The notes under the pieces: generated by a model
The model's input: the letters and a program-made list of their open reading frames with translations, nothing else
The model's database searches: none
What the model was told of the DNA's origin: nothing
Position numbers and translations under genes: made by a program
Shown here: positions 25,559 through 36,083 of the stretch, piece by piece
Layout: the number at the start of each line of letters is the position of its first letter
How positions within the stretch are numbered: position 1 is the first letter of the stretch
Assembly (NCBI RefSeq): GCF_024320785.1
Contig: NZ_JANDBC010000003.1
Location: 1-64,000 of the forward strand
DNA length: 64,000 nt
Direction of reading: 5' to 3'
From: Gracilimonas sediminicola
Lineage (GTDB): Bacteria; Bacteroidota; Rhodothermia; Balneolales; Balneolaceae

Positions 25559-28500
25559 GTGCATTCTTTTTTTAAGTTAGTTTATTACCTGCCATTCGTA
25601 TGTTTGATGAATGGATTGCTGTTGGTTGGTGTATCTGCACAAGATACCAGCGATACTACAAAAACAGTCAGCGAGGCGGATAGTACCCTTGAAGGGGTGA
25701 AATTTATCTACCGCCCACCTCAGGGTCCGGTGAGCGATAAAAGAGTGGTCAACCCCGGGAATCTTTATTACATCAAGCTTTCCAAAGAGCAGTATCAGGC
25801 TACCTGGGATTCTGCCGATACCTACCGCATCATCCACAAGATTGATGGTTTTGAAGTATCATCCCCTCAAATTTTCAATTTTGAGCAATACGTAGCTGAA
25901 AAGCGTAAACAGCAGGAAAAAGAGATACGGTTTAACCTGATTGAGGAAGGTAAGAGAGAAAGCCAGCAACAACGCGGCCTGCTTGATTTCAGCCTGCAAA
26001 TTCCGGGCGGACAATCATCGGTATTCACAACCATTTTTGGGAAGCCTGAAGTAAACCTGCGCGTTAACGGTTCAGCAAATATGAACGTTGGGGTTTCTAT
26101 CCAGAATATTGAAAACCCCACCATTGAACCGGATTTACAACGCCGGGTTGATCCTACCTTCAACCAAAACCTGCAGCTGAATATTCAGGGAACCATCGGG
26201 GACAAGCTTACCATTGCCACCGACTGGGATACGGAACGGGCATTCGACTTCCAAAACCGCCTGAGCATTGTGTATGAAGGATATGAGGATGAAATCATCA
26301 AGCGGATTGAAATGGGGAACGTGTCGATGGAGACCGGGAACTCGCTTATTCGTGGTGGGGCATCCCTTTTTGGAATTAAATCGATTGCTGAACTCGGGCC
26401 GCTGAGACTGACATCCGTCGTTTCTCAACAAAAAGGGGAGAGTGACACCCAAACCATTACGGGAGGTTCGCAAGAAACACAATTCTCCATCAGGCCGATT
26501 GAATATCAGAACAACCGCCACTTCTTCCTGGATTTCTACAACCGGCAGGAGTTTGAGTCCAACGTTTCAAATCCTCAACAAAAGACACAAGCTTACCAGA
26601 TTTCAGATATCCGGGTGTGGATATCCGAACCTCAGATTAATACTACTGATCCCGAGGCGGTACGAGCTGCATCGTTCGTTGATTTGGGTGTGAATGACCG
26701 GGGTGATGGCACCTTTGGCCTTCCCACTGAGGCAGCTGATGTGATTGATGACAACACCCTGGAAAACAACAGGAGTAATCTTAGCGCTGCTGCTGATGAT
26801 TTTGGAGTTGCGGGCAATGACTTTTACAATGGATATTTCAGGCCGCTAACAGAAGGTGCCGACTACACCATTGACAAAGCCCTGGGATTTATCAGCCTGA
26901 ACCGGTCGCTCAGTTCGGGAGCCTACCTTGCCGTTTCCTTTATCAGGCAACCCGTTGGAGGTGAGAACTCTCCGGCTGAAATCGGTGATATTTCTCCCCG
27001 TTCATCTAATGAATTGACCTATTTAAAACTTCTGCGAACGGATAATCCAACCCCGGATTTAAAGTCCTGGCCTCTTACCATGCGTAACTTCTACTCGCTG
27101 GGTGTTTCCAATCTGACGGCAGATGGGCTGGAGCTTGATCTTAAGTTTACTCAGGGTAACGTTGACGATACTAACCTCCCCAACCTGAACACCCCGCTGT
27201 TACAGGTGCTGGGCCTGGACAGGGTGAATACGCAAGGTGCCGCACAGCCTGATAACCTTATTGACTTTTCCGGCTATGTACTGGATCCCCGAAACGGAAG
27301 CATCATGTTTCCTTACCTGGAGCCTTTCGGAAGCAGGATTACCGAGCTCCTGGAGTCAACCTCTTCCTCTGACTCTTTGGTACAGGCTCTTTCGTACACC
27401 GAATTATATAATGAAAAACAGACCACGGCTGATGAAAGTCCCAAGAATAACTATTATCGCATTGAGGGGACTTCAAAAGGCGGTGTGTCGGGAAATTTCT
27501 CGCTTGGGTTTAGCCTGGTTGAAGGTTCGGTAAAAGTATTTGCGAATGGAACCCAGCTAACCGAAGGTGTGGATTATGAGGTGGATTATTCTTTTGGCCT
27601 GATCACTATTTTGAGTGAGCAGTATCTGGCTTCCGGTCAGGATATCCGGATTGAGTATGAGAACAACCAACTGAATGTAATCGGGCAGAAGAACTTTACC
27701 GGACTCCGGGCCGAGTACCAGGTAAGTGAGGATATCAGTATTGGGGGAACGTACTTTAAACTGAAGGAACAGCCCCTTTCCGATAAAATCAGAATTGGGA
27801 ATGAGTCGATTAATAACACCATTCTTGGGATGGATGCAGATGCGGAGTTCGACACCCCATGGCTTACCCGCTTCATCGATAAAATCCCGCTGCTGCAGAC
27901 CAAGGCCGAATCTAACATCAGCGTAAGCGGAGAATTTGCCCAACTCCGTCCGGATGTGGCTCAAACCAATGCCGTGCGTGATGCTATTGATAACAATGAG
28001 CTTTTTAAAGATGAAGTGAACGGCTTGTCTTTTATAGATGACTTTGAGGGCTCGGAAATCAGCATCACCTTTACAAGCCCAACCCGTTGGGAGCTGGCTG
28101 CAGCTCCGGCAGCTATTCCAGGTTACGGCCCCGACCAAGCCTTTTTTGATAATCCCGATGCCACGCTGAACAACTCGCTGGAGTCCAAGATTGCCCGCTC
28201 CGATCTGAGAAGTCAGTTTTCCTGGTACACCATCCCCAGAAACATATCGAGTATATTAGGGAATGCTCGAGGGACGCCGGAATCAGAGACTACACCAACC
28301 GAAGAGGTTTTCCCCGGAAAGGAAACGAATAACGCCCAGGATGAAGTCATTAATACTCTGGATGTGTATTACAATCCCACCGAGCGGGGCCCATATAATT
28401 ACAATACTGATTTAAGGAGTAAGCTGGAGAACGAACCGGAAAACCAGTGGGGTGGAATGACGGCGGCACTCCCATCGGGGCAGGAAGATCTCACGCAGAA

Positions 28501-31500
28501 TAATATTGAGTTTATTGAATTTTGGGTACAGCCTATTTTGCCGGGTGGAAGAGAACCCACTGCCGAAGACCTTGAAGATTACGACGGTAAGTTATACATC
28601 GAGATTGGGACTATCTCCGAAGATGTGGTTCCCAACTTTGACCTGAATTCGGAGGATGGTCTGGCTAATAACCTGGAAAACCTGGAACTGGATACCTTTC
28701 AGGAAAATCCCCGTTCGTATGTCCCGGCCAACCCAACGGCACCGCAAGGGCAGTTTTCGAACGATAACAGGGAGCTCGAGGACGTGGGCTTTGATGGAAT
28801 TCCCAGCAGTAACGGCTTTGATGATGAAAAAGTAGAGACGGCCCTCTTCAGTCCCTTTATCGATTCTATGCGGATAGCTTATGGTGAGCAAAGCGATGAA
28901 TTTCAGTCCATTTTAGCCGACCCATCCAACGACGATTATATTTTTTACGGGGAATCTCAGGTTCAGGACCTGCCGCTTCAGGAGCGTTTTTACCGGGTGA
29001 TGGGCTACCATGAAGGGAACACACCGGCGGCTGGTGGAGATAAACGAGCCATTACTTCCCGTCCGGATACGGAGGGACTGGTAAGCCGCGCCAACATCGA
29101 AACTAACAACAATTATTATCAATATGAGATTGCATTGAACCCGGCAGATTTCAGCAGTCTCGAAATTGAAACGAATCCTGATCCCGATAACCGTACTTTT
29201 ATTGTGGATAAGGTGAATGCTCCACGACAGGCAGACCGGTGGCATCTGGTTCGCATTCCTTTGACCGAATTCAAGCGTAAAGTGGGTGATATTGAAGGGT
29301 TTCAGAACATCAGTCACATTCGCATGTGGATGTCGGGTTATGAGAAGCCGTTCACCATGCGTTTTGCCACTTTTGAGTTTATAGGAAGCCAGTGGCGAAA
29401 AGTGGAAAATATTGACGAAGGGCAGAATTTCAACGGGGATTTCAGGATTGCGACCATCAATATCGAAGAAAATGCCAGCCGGGAGCCGGTTCCGTACCGC
29501 CAGCCGGATGGATCAATCCGAGCCATAAACCGGGGAGTGCAGGTGCAGTCTTTGGCCAATGAGCAGTCTTTGGTGTTAGGGGTTGAGAATCTGGGTTCAG
29601 GACAAATTCAGATGGTAAAACGAATTTATCCCGGTGGGTTGAATCTGTTGAACTACTCTAACATGCGGATGTTTGTGCACGGGGAAGGATATGGGGATGG
29701 CCCGGAAGAAAGAGACCATGCCGAGCTGGTGGTGAGGATGGGAACTGACTTAAATGCCAACTACTACGAATATCGACAGCCGGTAACTCCTTCAGATCCC
29801 GATTACCCGTATTCTCCCTACAGCGCTGATGGCGGCGGGGAACTCGAAATTGATGCTGAACAAGTATGGCTGTATGATGAAAATAGCATGAACATTGTTT
29901 TGGCTGCTTTCAACGAACTTAAGCAGCTCAGAGATCAGCAGGGGGTAACCGACTTTACCCAGAAATTTGAGCAAGAGCTTTCTCCCGAAGAAGATGATGC
30001 TGTTGAAGGAGCGGTGGTAGCTATAAAGGGGAATCCTTCTCTCGGACGTGTGTCAGAAGTTGGGATGGGGATTTTGAACCCTCACGACCCTGCTGATGTA
30101 AGCTCGCCGGGTACGCCAAGCCTGAATGCTGAGTTTTGGCTGAATGAACTTCGCGTTTCCGGTTTTGATAACGAGAAAGGCTGGAAAGCAAACGCCAATG
30201 CCAGTTTCAAACTTGCTGATTTTGCAACCTTCAATACCAACTTCAGCCGAACAACCACCGGTTTTGGTGGGTTGGAATCGCGATTAGGGAATCGAAGCGT
30301 GGCGGATGAAATCGGGTACGACCTGAGCTCAACTGTGAACCTGCACAAGTTAATCCCTGACCGCTATGGCTGGAATTTCCCGGTTACTGTTTCAAGCCGT
30401 AAGAATATTTCAACGCCAAAGTACTTGCCTAATCAGGGTGATATTCGCCTGGATGATTTCATCAACGCCACCAACAGCAATGATGAACTTACCGAATCTG
30501 AAAAAGAAACCATTATTGACGAGCGCATTGATGCGGTTGAAACCGTTCGGGATAATTTCTCGGTTAATGTTTCCAATATCTCGAAGCAGAACTCCAAGAG
30601 TAAACTGGCTCAGTACACCATCGACAAAACCAAGTTGAGCTACGTGTACAACGAAGGAAGTTCAAAGAACCCGGAGATTCAGTTTCAGGATGACTGGAAC
30701 TATAATACATCCATTAATTACAGCTTGTCGTTTAATAATGTGAAGTTGTGGCAGCCGTTTGGGTTTACCGAAGATGTACCTGTAGTAGGGGCACTTTCCG
30801 GGATCAGGCTGGGATATATGCCTTCGTCCATTAATGCTTCTGCGAACCTGAATCGGTCTTACACCGAGAAGAGAAGACGACCGGAGTTTGATGATGAAGG
30901 GATGGAAGTGGTTCAATCCTTACAGCAAAGCCATACATTCAACCAGCGTTCGGGGTTTGGGTTTAACTATAATTTCACGCCCAGTATCCCCATTTCATTC
31001 CGCACTACTACAAACTATGACCTGTCGAGTGCCGGCCGTGAGAACATCAACAAAACAGGCTTGCCGGCCGACAGTAACTCCTATCAGTTGACGCCCACCT
31101 TCGAGGTGCTTAACAATCTGCTTACCGATACGCTTTCGGCGAGAAGGTCGAATTATGAAGAAACGTACACGGCCAGCTGGCGTCCTCAGTTCAATAAGAT
31201 AGAGGCGTTGAAGTGGCTCACCTATTCCGCTTCCTATGCGGGTGGCTACGGATGGACGAACAGCCCGAGCGGTTCTGGTTTGGGAGCGGGTGTTTCCAAT
31301 CGTTTCCGGCTGGATCACACGGTTAAATTTGGTGTGGGCAGTCTTATTGACAAGATTGGGTTTTTCCAGCAACTGGAGGATGCAGATAAGAAAGAAACCA
31401 CCGCCCGGAATAAAGCGAAGAACAGCGATGCAGAAAGTGAAGATTCGGCATCTCCGGATTTGATGAAAGACCTTCAGTACCTGGGCCGGAAAGCGCTATT

Positions 31501-32863
31501 GGCTATCTTCAGCATGGAAAATATTGACATCACCTATAATAAGAACAAGACTTCAAATCAGGCCGGGTACAGGGGAGATTCCCAAATTTTCTATGCATTG
31601 GCAGGCGAAGCAGATGATAATTTTTCTCCGCCCTTTGGCTACCGACTGGGTATTGATGAGGAACTGCCACGGTCGCAGTTAATTCAGCAAAGTCCTTCAG
31701 GCAATTCCATAAACCTACCCAAAAACAATACCTATACCGATAAAATTACGATGGGTACCAAGCTGAACCTGTTCAAAAACTTTACAGTGGATTTAAACTG
31801 GTCAACGAATTGGGATGAACGAGAGACGAATACGATTACCCTGACTCCGGCCGGTGATTTCTCCTCAACCGTTTCGTCCAGCGGAAATATCAGCTCTTCG
31901 GCATGGGCATTTGGTGGTGGATATCGTGACCTTTACGAGCGACAGCTTAAAACTGCTTTTGCAGACGCCAACAGGGAAGAGGGTATTATTTCTGATGATG
32001 TTAGCGAAGGAGGAAACGGAGATGGCCGGATTGTATTAAACCGGAATACCCTTGAAGAGGATTTCAGAAAAGCATATCTGGGAGGGGGAACCGGTGCGGT
32101 AGGCGAGAAAGGATACACGCCAATCCCCAAACCAAACTGGAGGGTTACCTGGTCTGGAGTTCAGAGTTTTATACCCATTATTGGGGATAATATGCGAGCT
32201 GCGACACTGACCCACGGCTATACCGGAACGTACAGACTGGGATGGAGCCTGAATACGCTTACGGGGATTCAGGACCCACAGGGGCTGGGTAGTTTCAGCG
32301 TTATTGATCGAAAGGAACTGTATGAACCGAATTCAATTAACGTAGAACAGCGCTTTTCACCACTTATTCAGCTAAATGTAACCTGGGAATCAGATCTGAG
32401 GACTCAGGTCAGCTTTGACCAAAGCAAAACAAGTAGCCTGGCACTTTCAAGTCGTACGGTTACGGAGCGAACTTCGAAGGGATTAAGCACCTCAATCAAT
32501 TATACGTTTAAGAATTTGACGATACCGTTCTTCCCGAAGATCAAGAATAACGTCACGCTTACCATTAATGGGGGCTTTGCGGATGACACCGAGAGTAAGT
32601 ACACACTCAGTTCCGATATTGATGAGGTATTAAGTGATGTGAATTTTGTGCCTGATGTAAGCCAGTATGATTACACCGATCCATTTGTTACAGGCCAGCA
32701 GCGAATAAACGGTTCGGTTGTTATCGGGTATCGCTTCTCCCAAACGGTGACCTCCAACTTTGAATACACCTACACCAAAGTGAACCCGAAGTCATCGGCT
32801 TACTTCCCGAGAACCAATCATGAAATCCGGTTCAACTTCAAGATTTCCATTCAGTCCAGGTAG
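25559..32863 (+). CDS. sprA: SprA, type IX secretion outer-membrane translocon
   Basis: A 2434-residue outer-membrane protein that forms the giant beta-barrel pore of the type IX secretion system. GTG at 25559 is taken as start because the next Met (residue 17) would leave a signal peptide too short to work; cleavage is near 'GVSAQ'. Recognisable are 'QIPGGQSSVFTTIFGKPEV', 'LTIATDWDTERAFDFQN' and 'IRRIEMGNVS'-like repeats of early barrel strands, and a long C-terminal run of alternating strands ending 'RFNFKISIQSR'. It converges with lnt with one base between stop codons. Its substrates probably include the two sorting-domain proteins at 9102 and 10450. Confidence 0.95.
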   Translation: MHSFFKLVYYLPFVCLMNGLLLVGVSAQDTSDTTKTVSEADSTLEGVKFIYRPPQGPVSDKRVVNPGNLYYIKLSKEQYQATWDSADTYRIIHKIDGFEVSSPQIFNFEQYVAEKRKQQEKEIRFNLIEEGKRESQQQRGLLDFSLQIPGGQSSVFTTIFGKPEVNLRVNGSANMNVGVSIQNIENPTIEPDLQRRVDPTFNQNLQLNIQGTIGDKLTIATDWDTERAFDFQNRLSIVYEGYEDEIIKRIEMGNVSMETGNSLIRGGASLFGIKSIAELGPLRLTSVVSQQKGESDTQTITGGSQETQFSIRPIEYQNNRHFFLDFYNRQEFESNVSNPQQKTQAYQISDIRVWISEPQINTTDPEAVRAASFVDLGVNDRGDGTFGLPTEAADVIDDNTLENNRSNLSAAADDFGVAGNDFYNGYFRPLTEGADYTIDKALGFISLNRSLSSGAYLAVSFIRQPVGGENSPAEIGDISPRSSNELTYLKLLRTDNPTPDLKSWPLTMRNFYSLGVSNLTADGLELDLKFTQGNVDDTNLPNLNTPLLQVLGLDRVNTQGAAQPDNLIDFSGYVLDPRNGSIMFPYLEPFGSRITELLESTSSSDSLVQALSYTELYNEKQTTADESPKNNYYRIEGTSKGGVSGNFSLGFSLVEGSVKVFANGTQLTEGVDYEVDYSFGLITILSEQYLASGQDIRIEYENNQLNVIGQKNFTGLRAEYQVSEDISIGGTYFKLKEQPLSDKIRIGNESINNTILGMDADAEFDTPWLTRFIDKIPLLQTKAESNISVSGEFAQLRPDVAQTNAVRDAIDNNELFKDEVNGLSFIDDFEGSEISITFTSPTRWELAAAPAAIPGYGPDQAFFDNPDATLNNSLESKIARSDLRSQFSWYTIPRNISSILGNARGTPESETTPTEEVFPGKETNNAQDEVINTLDVYYNPTERGPYNYNTDLRSKLENEPENQWGGMTAALPSGQEDLTQNNIEFIEFWVQPILPGGREPTAEDLEDYDGKLYIEIGTISEDVVPNFDLNSEDGLANNLENLELDTFQENPRSYVPANPTAPQGQFSNDNRELEDVGFDGIPSSNGFDDEKVETALFSPFIDSMRIAYGEQSDEFQSILADPSNDDYIFYGESQVQDLPLQERFYRVMGYHEGNTPAAGGDKRAITSRPDTEGLVSRANIETNNNYYQYEIALNPADFSSLEIETNPDPDNRTFIVDKVNAPRQADRWHLVRIPLTEFKRKVGDIEGFQNISHIRMWMSGYEKPFTMRFATFEFIGSQWRKVENIDEGQNFNGDFRIATINIEENASREPVPYRQPDGSIRAINRGVQVQSLANEQSLVLGVENLGSGQIQMVKRIYPGGLNLLNYSNMRMFVHGEGYGDGPEERDHAELVVRMGTDLNANYYEYRQPVTPSDPDYPYSPYSADGGGELEIDAEQVWLYDENSMNIVLAAFNELKQLRDQQGVTDFTQKFEQELSPEEDDAVEGAVVAIKGNPSLGRVSEVGMGILNPHDPADVSSPGTPSLNAEFWLNELRVSGFDNEKGWKANANASFKLADFATFNTNFSRTTTGFGGLESRLGNRSVADEIGYDLSSTVNLHKLIPDRYGWNFPVTVSSRKNISTPKYLPNQGDIRLDDFINATNSNDELTESEKETIIDERIDAVETVRDNFSVNVSNISKQNSKSKLAQYTIDKTKLSYVYNEGSSKNPEIQFQDDWNYNTSINYSLSFNNVKLWQPFGFTEDVPVVGALSGIRLGYMPSSINASANLNRSYTEKRRRPEFDDEGMEVVQSLQQSHTFNQRSGFGFNYNFTPSIPISFRTTTNYDLSSAGRENINKTGLPADSNSYQLTPTFEVLNNLLTDTLSARRSNYEETYTASWRPQFNKIEALKWLTYSASYAGGYGWTNSPSGSGLGAGVSNRFRLDHTVKFGVGSLIDKIGFFQQLEDADKKETTARNKAKNSDAESEDSASPDLMKDLQYLGRKALLAIFSMENIDITYNKNKTSNQAGYRGDSQIFYALAGEADDNFSPPFGYRLGIDEELPRSQLIQQSPSGNSINLPKNNTYTDKITMGTKLNLFKNFTVDLNWSTNWDERETNTITLTPAGDFSSTVSSSGNISSSAWAFGGGYRDLYERQLKTAFADANREEGIISDDVSEGGNGDGRIVLNRNTLEEDFRKAYLGGGTGAVGEKGYTPIPKPNWRVTWSGVQSFIPIIGDNMRAATLTHGYTGTYRLGWSLNTLTGIQDPQGLGSFSVIDRKELYEPNSINVEQRFSPLIQLNVTWESDLRTQVSFDQSKTSSLALSSRTVTERTSKGLSTSINYTFKNLTIPFFPKIKNNVTLTINGGFADDTESKYTLSSDIDEVLSDVNFVPDVSQYDYTDPFVTGQQRINGSVVIGYRFSQTVTSNFEYTYTKVNPKSSAYFPRTNHEIRFNFKISIQSR

Positions 32864-32864
32864 G

Positions 32865-34418
32865 CTACTCTTTTTTCCGGGAAGTGAATGTGAAGTAACC
32901 CCAACCGAAAAAGGTAGCCATCAGGCAGAGAACAGAAAGCCAGTTTCCAAATCTGGTGAAGAAGGTTTGGGTCGTTAAATTTTCTACGGTTCCTGTAAAC
33001 CCGGTACGTACCCAATAGTCTGTTTTTTGGATAATAGCTCCATTGGGAGCAATAATACCTGAAATCCCGTTATTGGCACTTCGCGCAATCCAGCGGTCAA
33101 ACTCGATAGCTCTGAGCCGCGCATAAGCAAAATGTTGATGATGTCCGCTGGTATCGCCCCACCATCCATCGTTGGTGATGATGGTGAGAAAAGAGGCATT
33201 TTTCTGTACAAAAAGCCGAATCCAGGATGGATATACCGAATCATAACAGACCAGTCCGGGTGAGCTGAAACTTTCCGTTTCAATCATATCCGGCCGGGTG
33301 CCTTTCCCGAAGCCGGCTATTTCACCCCAGTTAACCCAGCCGAAGACATCCAGTGCACTCAGGGTTTCAACAAAAGGAATTCGTTCTACAATGGGTACTA
33401 AGTTGCCCTTCTCATAGTCAGAGATGACACCCTTTGCATCTACAAAAAGAGCGGCATTGAAAACATTGTAGGGCTCGCCGGTTCGCAGCGTTCCCCGGTG
33501 CAAAACTTCTGTGTCTTCCGGGTAAGTTTTATAAAGCCCGGTTCCAACTATGAAATTTTTGTTCCAGGCTCTGGCAGAGTCGGCAATGCGTAAGGCTGTG
33601 CGAGAGTCGGAAAAGATAAATCCGTCGATGGCATTTTCGGGCCAGATTATGAGCTCCGTATGGGGAGTTATGGTCCGCTCGGTGAGGGTGAACAGGCTGT
33701 CAACTACCTCTCTTAATCCACTCATTCCCCCATAGCTTTGATAAGAATCATGATTGGGCTGGATGATAGCTACATGCGTTTGATCAGAATCAACGGATTT
33801 GGCTTCACTTTCAAACAGTAGAAACGACCATACAGGGAAAATCAGGAAAATCCCGATTGCTACATACGCTAACTTCTTCTGCTTTCTCTTGAATACCTGA
33901 TAAGCCAGGGCTGAACTCAAAACCACCCAAAAGGTAATGCCCAGATGTCCGGTGAGGGAAATATATTGAATTACCCCAATAAAGTTGGACCACGCATTTC
34001 CGATAGAAAGCCAGGTCCAGGATAAATCCCACTGGTGATGCAGAAACTCATAACTGACCCAGGCCGCTGCCTGTAGAAAAGCGATCAGTATGGGGGATTC
34101 AGATTTTTGAGTGAAGAACTTAGCCAGGCAAAGTGGGATCGTCATAAGCACACTGTTGGCTAAGATGGCGGCAATACCGGCGCCGAGGCTGGCCATCATC
34201 AGCCAATAGGTGCCAATCAGGTTCCAGACCACAAAGCCGGCATAGCTGTAATAAGCCAGCTGCTTGTAGGAATCGCATTTATCGGACAAATAAAACAGCA
34301 GGATAAATGCCGGGAAGCTTAAAAAGGAGAGATTAATGGGAGGGAAGCTGACCCCCAATAAGATTCCTGCGATTACCGAAAGCACCCACTTATTTTCCAG
34401 CCACTGTTTCACATTCAT
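32865..34418 (-). CDS. lnt: Apolipoprotein N-acyltransferase Lnt
   Basis: Adds the third acyl chain to lipoproteins in the inner membrane. The 517-residue protein has an N-terminal set of about six helices and a periplasmic nitrilase domain with the Glu-Lys-Cys triad in 'LIIWPENAIDG', 'YEKGNLVPIVERIPF' and 'GLVCYDSVYPS'. 'NDGWWGDTSGHHQH' and 'ARSANNGISGII' are also typical. It overlaps rsmI by 4 bp. Confidence 0.94.
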   Translation of the reverse strand: MNVKQWLENKWVLSVIAGILLGVSFPPINLSFLSFPAFILLFYLSDKCDSYKQLAYYSYAGFVVWNLIGTYWLMMASLGAGIAAILANSVLMTIPLCLAKFFTQKSESPILIAFLQAAAWVSYEFLHHQWDLSWTWLSIGNAWSNFIGVIQYISLTGHLGITFWVVLSSALAYQVFKRKQKKLAYVAIGIFLIFPVWSFLLFESEAKSVDSDQTHVAIIQPNHDSYQSYGGMSGLREVVDSLFTLTERTITPHTELIIWPENAIDGFIFSDSRTALRIADSARAWNKNFIVGTGLYKTYPEDTEVLHRGTLRTGEPYNVFNAALFVDAKGVISDYEKGNLVPIVERIPFVETLSALDVFGWVNWGEIAGFGKGTRPDMIETESFSSPGLVCYDSVYPSWIRLFVQKNASFLTIITNDGWWGDTSGHHQHFAYARLRAIEFDRWIARSANNGISGIIAPNGAIIQKTDYWVRTGFTGTVENLTTQTFFTRFGNWLSVLCLMATFFGWGYFTFTSRKKE

Positions 34419-35098
34419 TCCGAATATCCTTTACCTGATACAATTACTACGATTTCACCTTTAATCGAATCACGACTTTCAAACTCTGTTTTGAGCTCAC
34501 TTATTGTGCCCCGCACCACTTCTTCAAATTTTTTGGTGAGTTCGCGGGCTACCGCAGCCAGTCGGTCGGGTTCAAAGTGTTCTTCCAGTTCACCCAGCAG
34601 CTTGAGCAGGCGGTTAGGGCTTTCATAAATGATAATGGTGAGTTCTTCCTCTGCCAGTTGTCCCAATCGTTTCTGCCGGCCTTTTTTATGGGGAAGAAAT
34701 CCCTCGAAGATATATCGGTCGCAGGGCAACCCGCTGGCTACAACGGCTGTGGTAGCTGCATCCGGACCCGGAATCACACTTACGGTGTGATTACCATTTT
34801 GAGCCGCTCTCACAGCCAGAAAACCCGGATCCGATATTCCCGGCATGCCGGCATCGCTGATTAAGGCTACATCCTGTTGTGCATCCAGGATGTTCATCAG
34901 GTGACCGACTTTACGGTGTTCATTATGCTGATGGAATGAAAACGTGGGCTTGTCGATCTGGAACCGCTGTAACAGGTGACCGGAAGTACGGGTGTCTTCA
35001 CAGGCGATGTAATCAACCGACTGCAGTACCTCAACCGCCCGCGGTGAAAAATCCTGCAAGTTTCCAATTGGTGTAGCTACGATGTAGAGTGTGGACAC
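34415..35098 (-). CDS. rsmI: 16S rRNA (cytidine-2'-O)-methyltransferase RsmI
   Basis: Methylates the ribose of C1402 in 16S rRNA. The 227-residue protein has the tetrapyrrole-methylase fold with 'YIVATPIGNLQDFSPRA', 'CEDTRTSGHLL', 'LISDAGMPGISDPG' and 'VIPGPDAATTAVVASGLP'. The C-terminal small domain is shorter than in E. coli RsmI. It is first of a two-gene unit with lnt. Confidence 0.95.
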   Translation of the reverse strand: MSTLYIVATPIGNLQDFSPRAVEVLQSVDYIACEDTRTSGHLLQRFQIDKPTFSFHQHNEHRKVGHLMNILDAQQDVALISDAGMPGISDPGFLAVRAAQNGNHTVSVIPGPDAATTAVVASGLPCDRYIFEGFLPHKKGRQKRLGQLAEEELTIIIYESPNRLLKLLGELEEHFEPDRLAAVARELTKKFEEVVRGTISELKTEFESRDSIKGEIVVIVSGKGYSE

Positions 35099-35153
35099 GG
35101 TTTACCTCATTGATTAAAGTGCACAAATATCAAACTACCTCACTCCAAAAACA

Positions 35154-35269
35154 ACTGTGATGGGGGTGATTAATGGGATGAACTGTGATGGTTTAGTTTT
35201 ATATAGAAACTAAAGAGCGTTTAAAAAGATCTTATCCCATCAATATCACAAACATCAACCCATCACAGT
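35154..35269. repeat. 116-bp element with 11-bp terminal inverted repeats
   Basis: ACTGTGATGGG at 35154-35164 is matched by its exact reverse complement at 35259-35269. Weaker complementarity continues inward, with repeated TGTGAT/ATCACA and GGGAT/ATCCC phrases. The core holds a second palindrome, TTTAGTTT...AAACTAAA (35193-35214). It is gene-free and lies between the divergent rsmI and VOC genes. It could be a MITE-like element or a cruciform regulatory region. Confidence 0.55.
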
Positions 35270-35346
35270 CCGCTTTGGAATTTAAAAAGAGGGTTGTATG
35301 TTTGTGGCGTTATAATTGAATGTAAACACTTATCATAAATACGAAT

Positions 35347-35733
35347 ATGAATTTTCAACCATCCGGATTAAACCACATCACTATAAGAGTAAACAGAATT
35401 GATGCCTCCAAAGAATTTTATGGTGACATTCTGGGCCTTGAACTCGTGAAAACCATGGGGCAGAGCATGGCCGTGTATAGAATCGGAAAAGAAGACACGC
35501 TGGTGATTGTGGAAGCGGAAACAAGTTATGACCCGACCTCACGGGACTTTCGGGTAGATCACTTCGGCTTTTATGTGGATGAACCTGAGCAGGTGGATGA
35601 ACTTGCCAAATACTTTCGCGAACAAGAGGTTACTATCATGAGTGGCCCGGCAAATCGTAAAAAAGGCCGGTTTCTATTTGTGGCCGATCCCGATGGGAAT
35701 ATGATCGAATACTTTTATGAAGAGAAAGAATGA
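35347..35733 (+). CDS. VOC (glyoxalase/bleomycin resistance fold) protein
   Basis: A 128-residue vicinal-oxygen-chelate protein with two beta-alpha-beta-beta-beta units: 'LNHITIRVNRIDASKEFYGD' supplies the first metal His, 'VDHFGFYVDE' the second and 'FVADPDGNMIEYF' the Glu ligand. This is enough for a metal-dependent lyase or dioxygenase-like activity; the substrate is not evident. The next gene starts inside its last codons. Confidence 0.88.
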   Translation: MNFQPSGLNHITIRVNRIDASKEFYGDILGLELVKTMGQSMAVYRIGKEDTLVIVEAETSYDPTSRDFRVDHFGFYVDEPEQVDELAKYFREQEVTIMSGPANRKKGRFLFVADPDGNMIEYFYEEKE

Positions 35734-36079
35734 AATAGAGCAGGAGCTGGACCAGAAAGAGTTTGAAAATGATATTGGGAAAGACTTAGCCCAGCAATAC
35801 CGCAAGCTGAACATTGAAGAAAAGCTGCGTGAGGATGCCAATAAGTACGTGGTGGGTGTTCTTTACTTTACTTCAACCTTGGTATTTTTTGAAGTTCTCT
35901 GGTGGTTACTTTCCTCAATATTAGGACCCATTACATTAGGCATACTGGAAGCATTCTTTGAGACCATGACACCCTTCATGCATGTTGTATTCCTGATTAT
36001 GGCTATCAGCTCGGCCATTACCTGGAAATCACCGATCACTTATATCCTGAAGTTAACGCCCAATGGCTGGTACGACTAA
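35717..36079 (+). CDS. Membrane protein of unknown function
   Basis: A 120-residue protein with an acidic, helical N-terminal part (1-43) and two hydrophobic segments (about 46-75 and 83-104). It overlaps the VOC gene by 17 bp; no later Met would preserve the first half, so the start is kept. No family recognised. It converges with the DUF2490 gene with 4 bp between stops. Confidence 0.65.
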   Translation: MKRKNEIEQELDQKEFENDIGKDLAQQYRKLNIEEKLREDANKYVVGVLYFTSTLVFFEVLWWLLSSILGPITLGILEAFFETMTPFMHVVFLIMAISSAITWKSPITYILKLTPNGWYD

Positions 36080-36083
36080 AACC

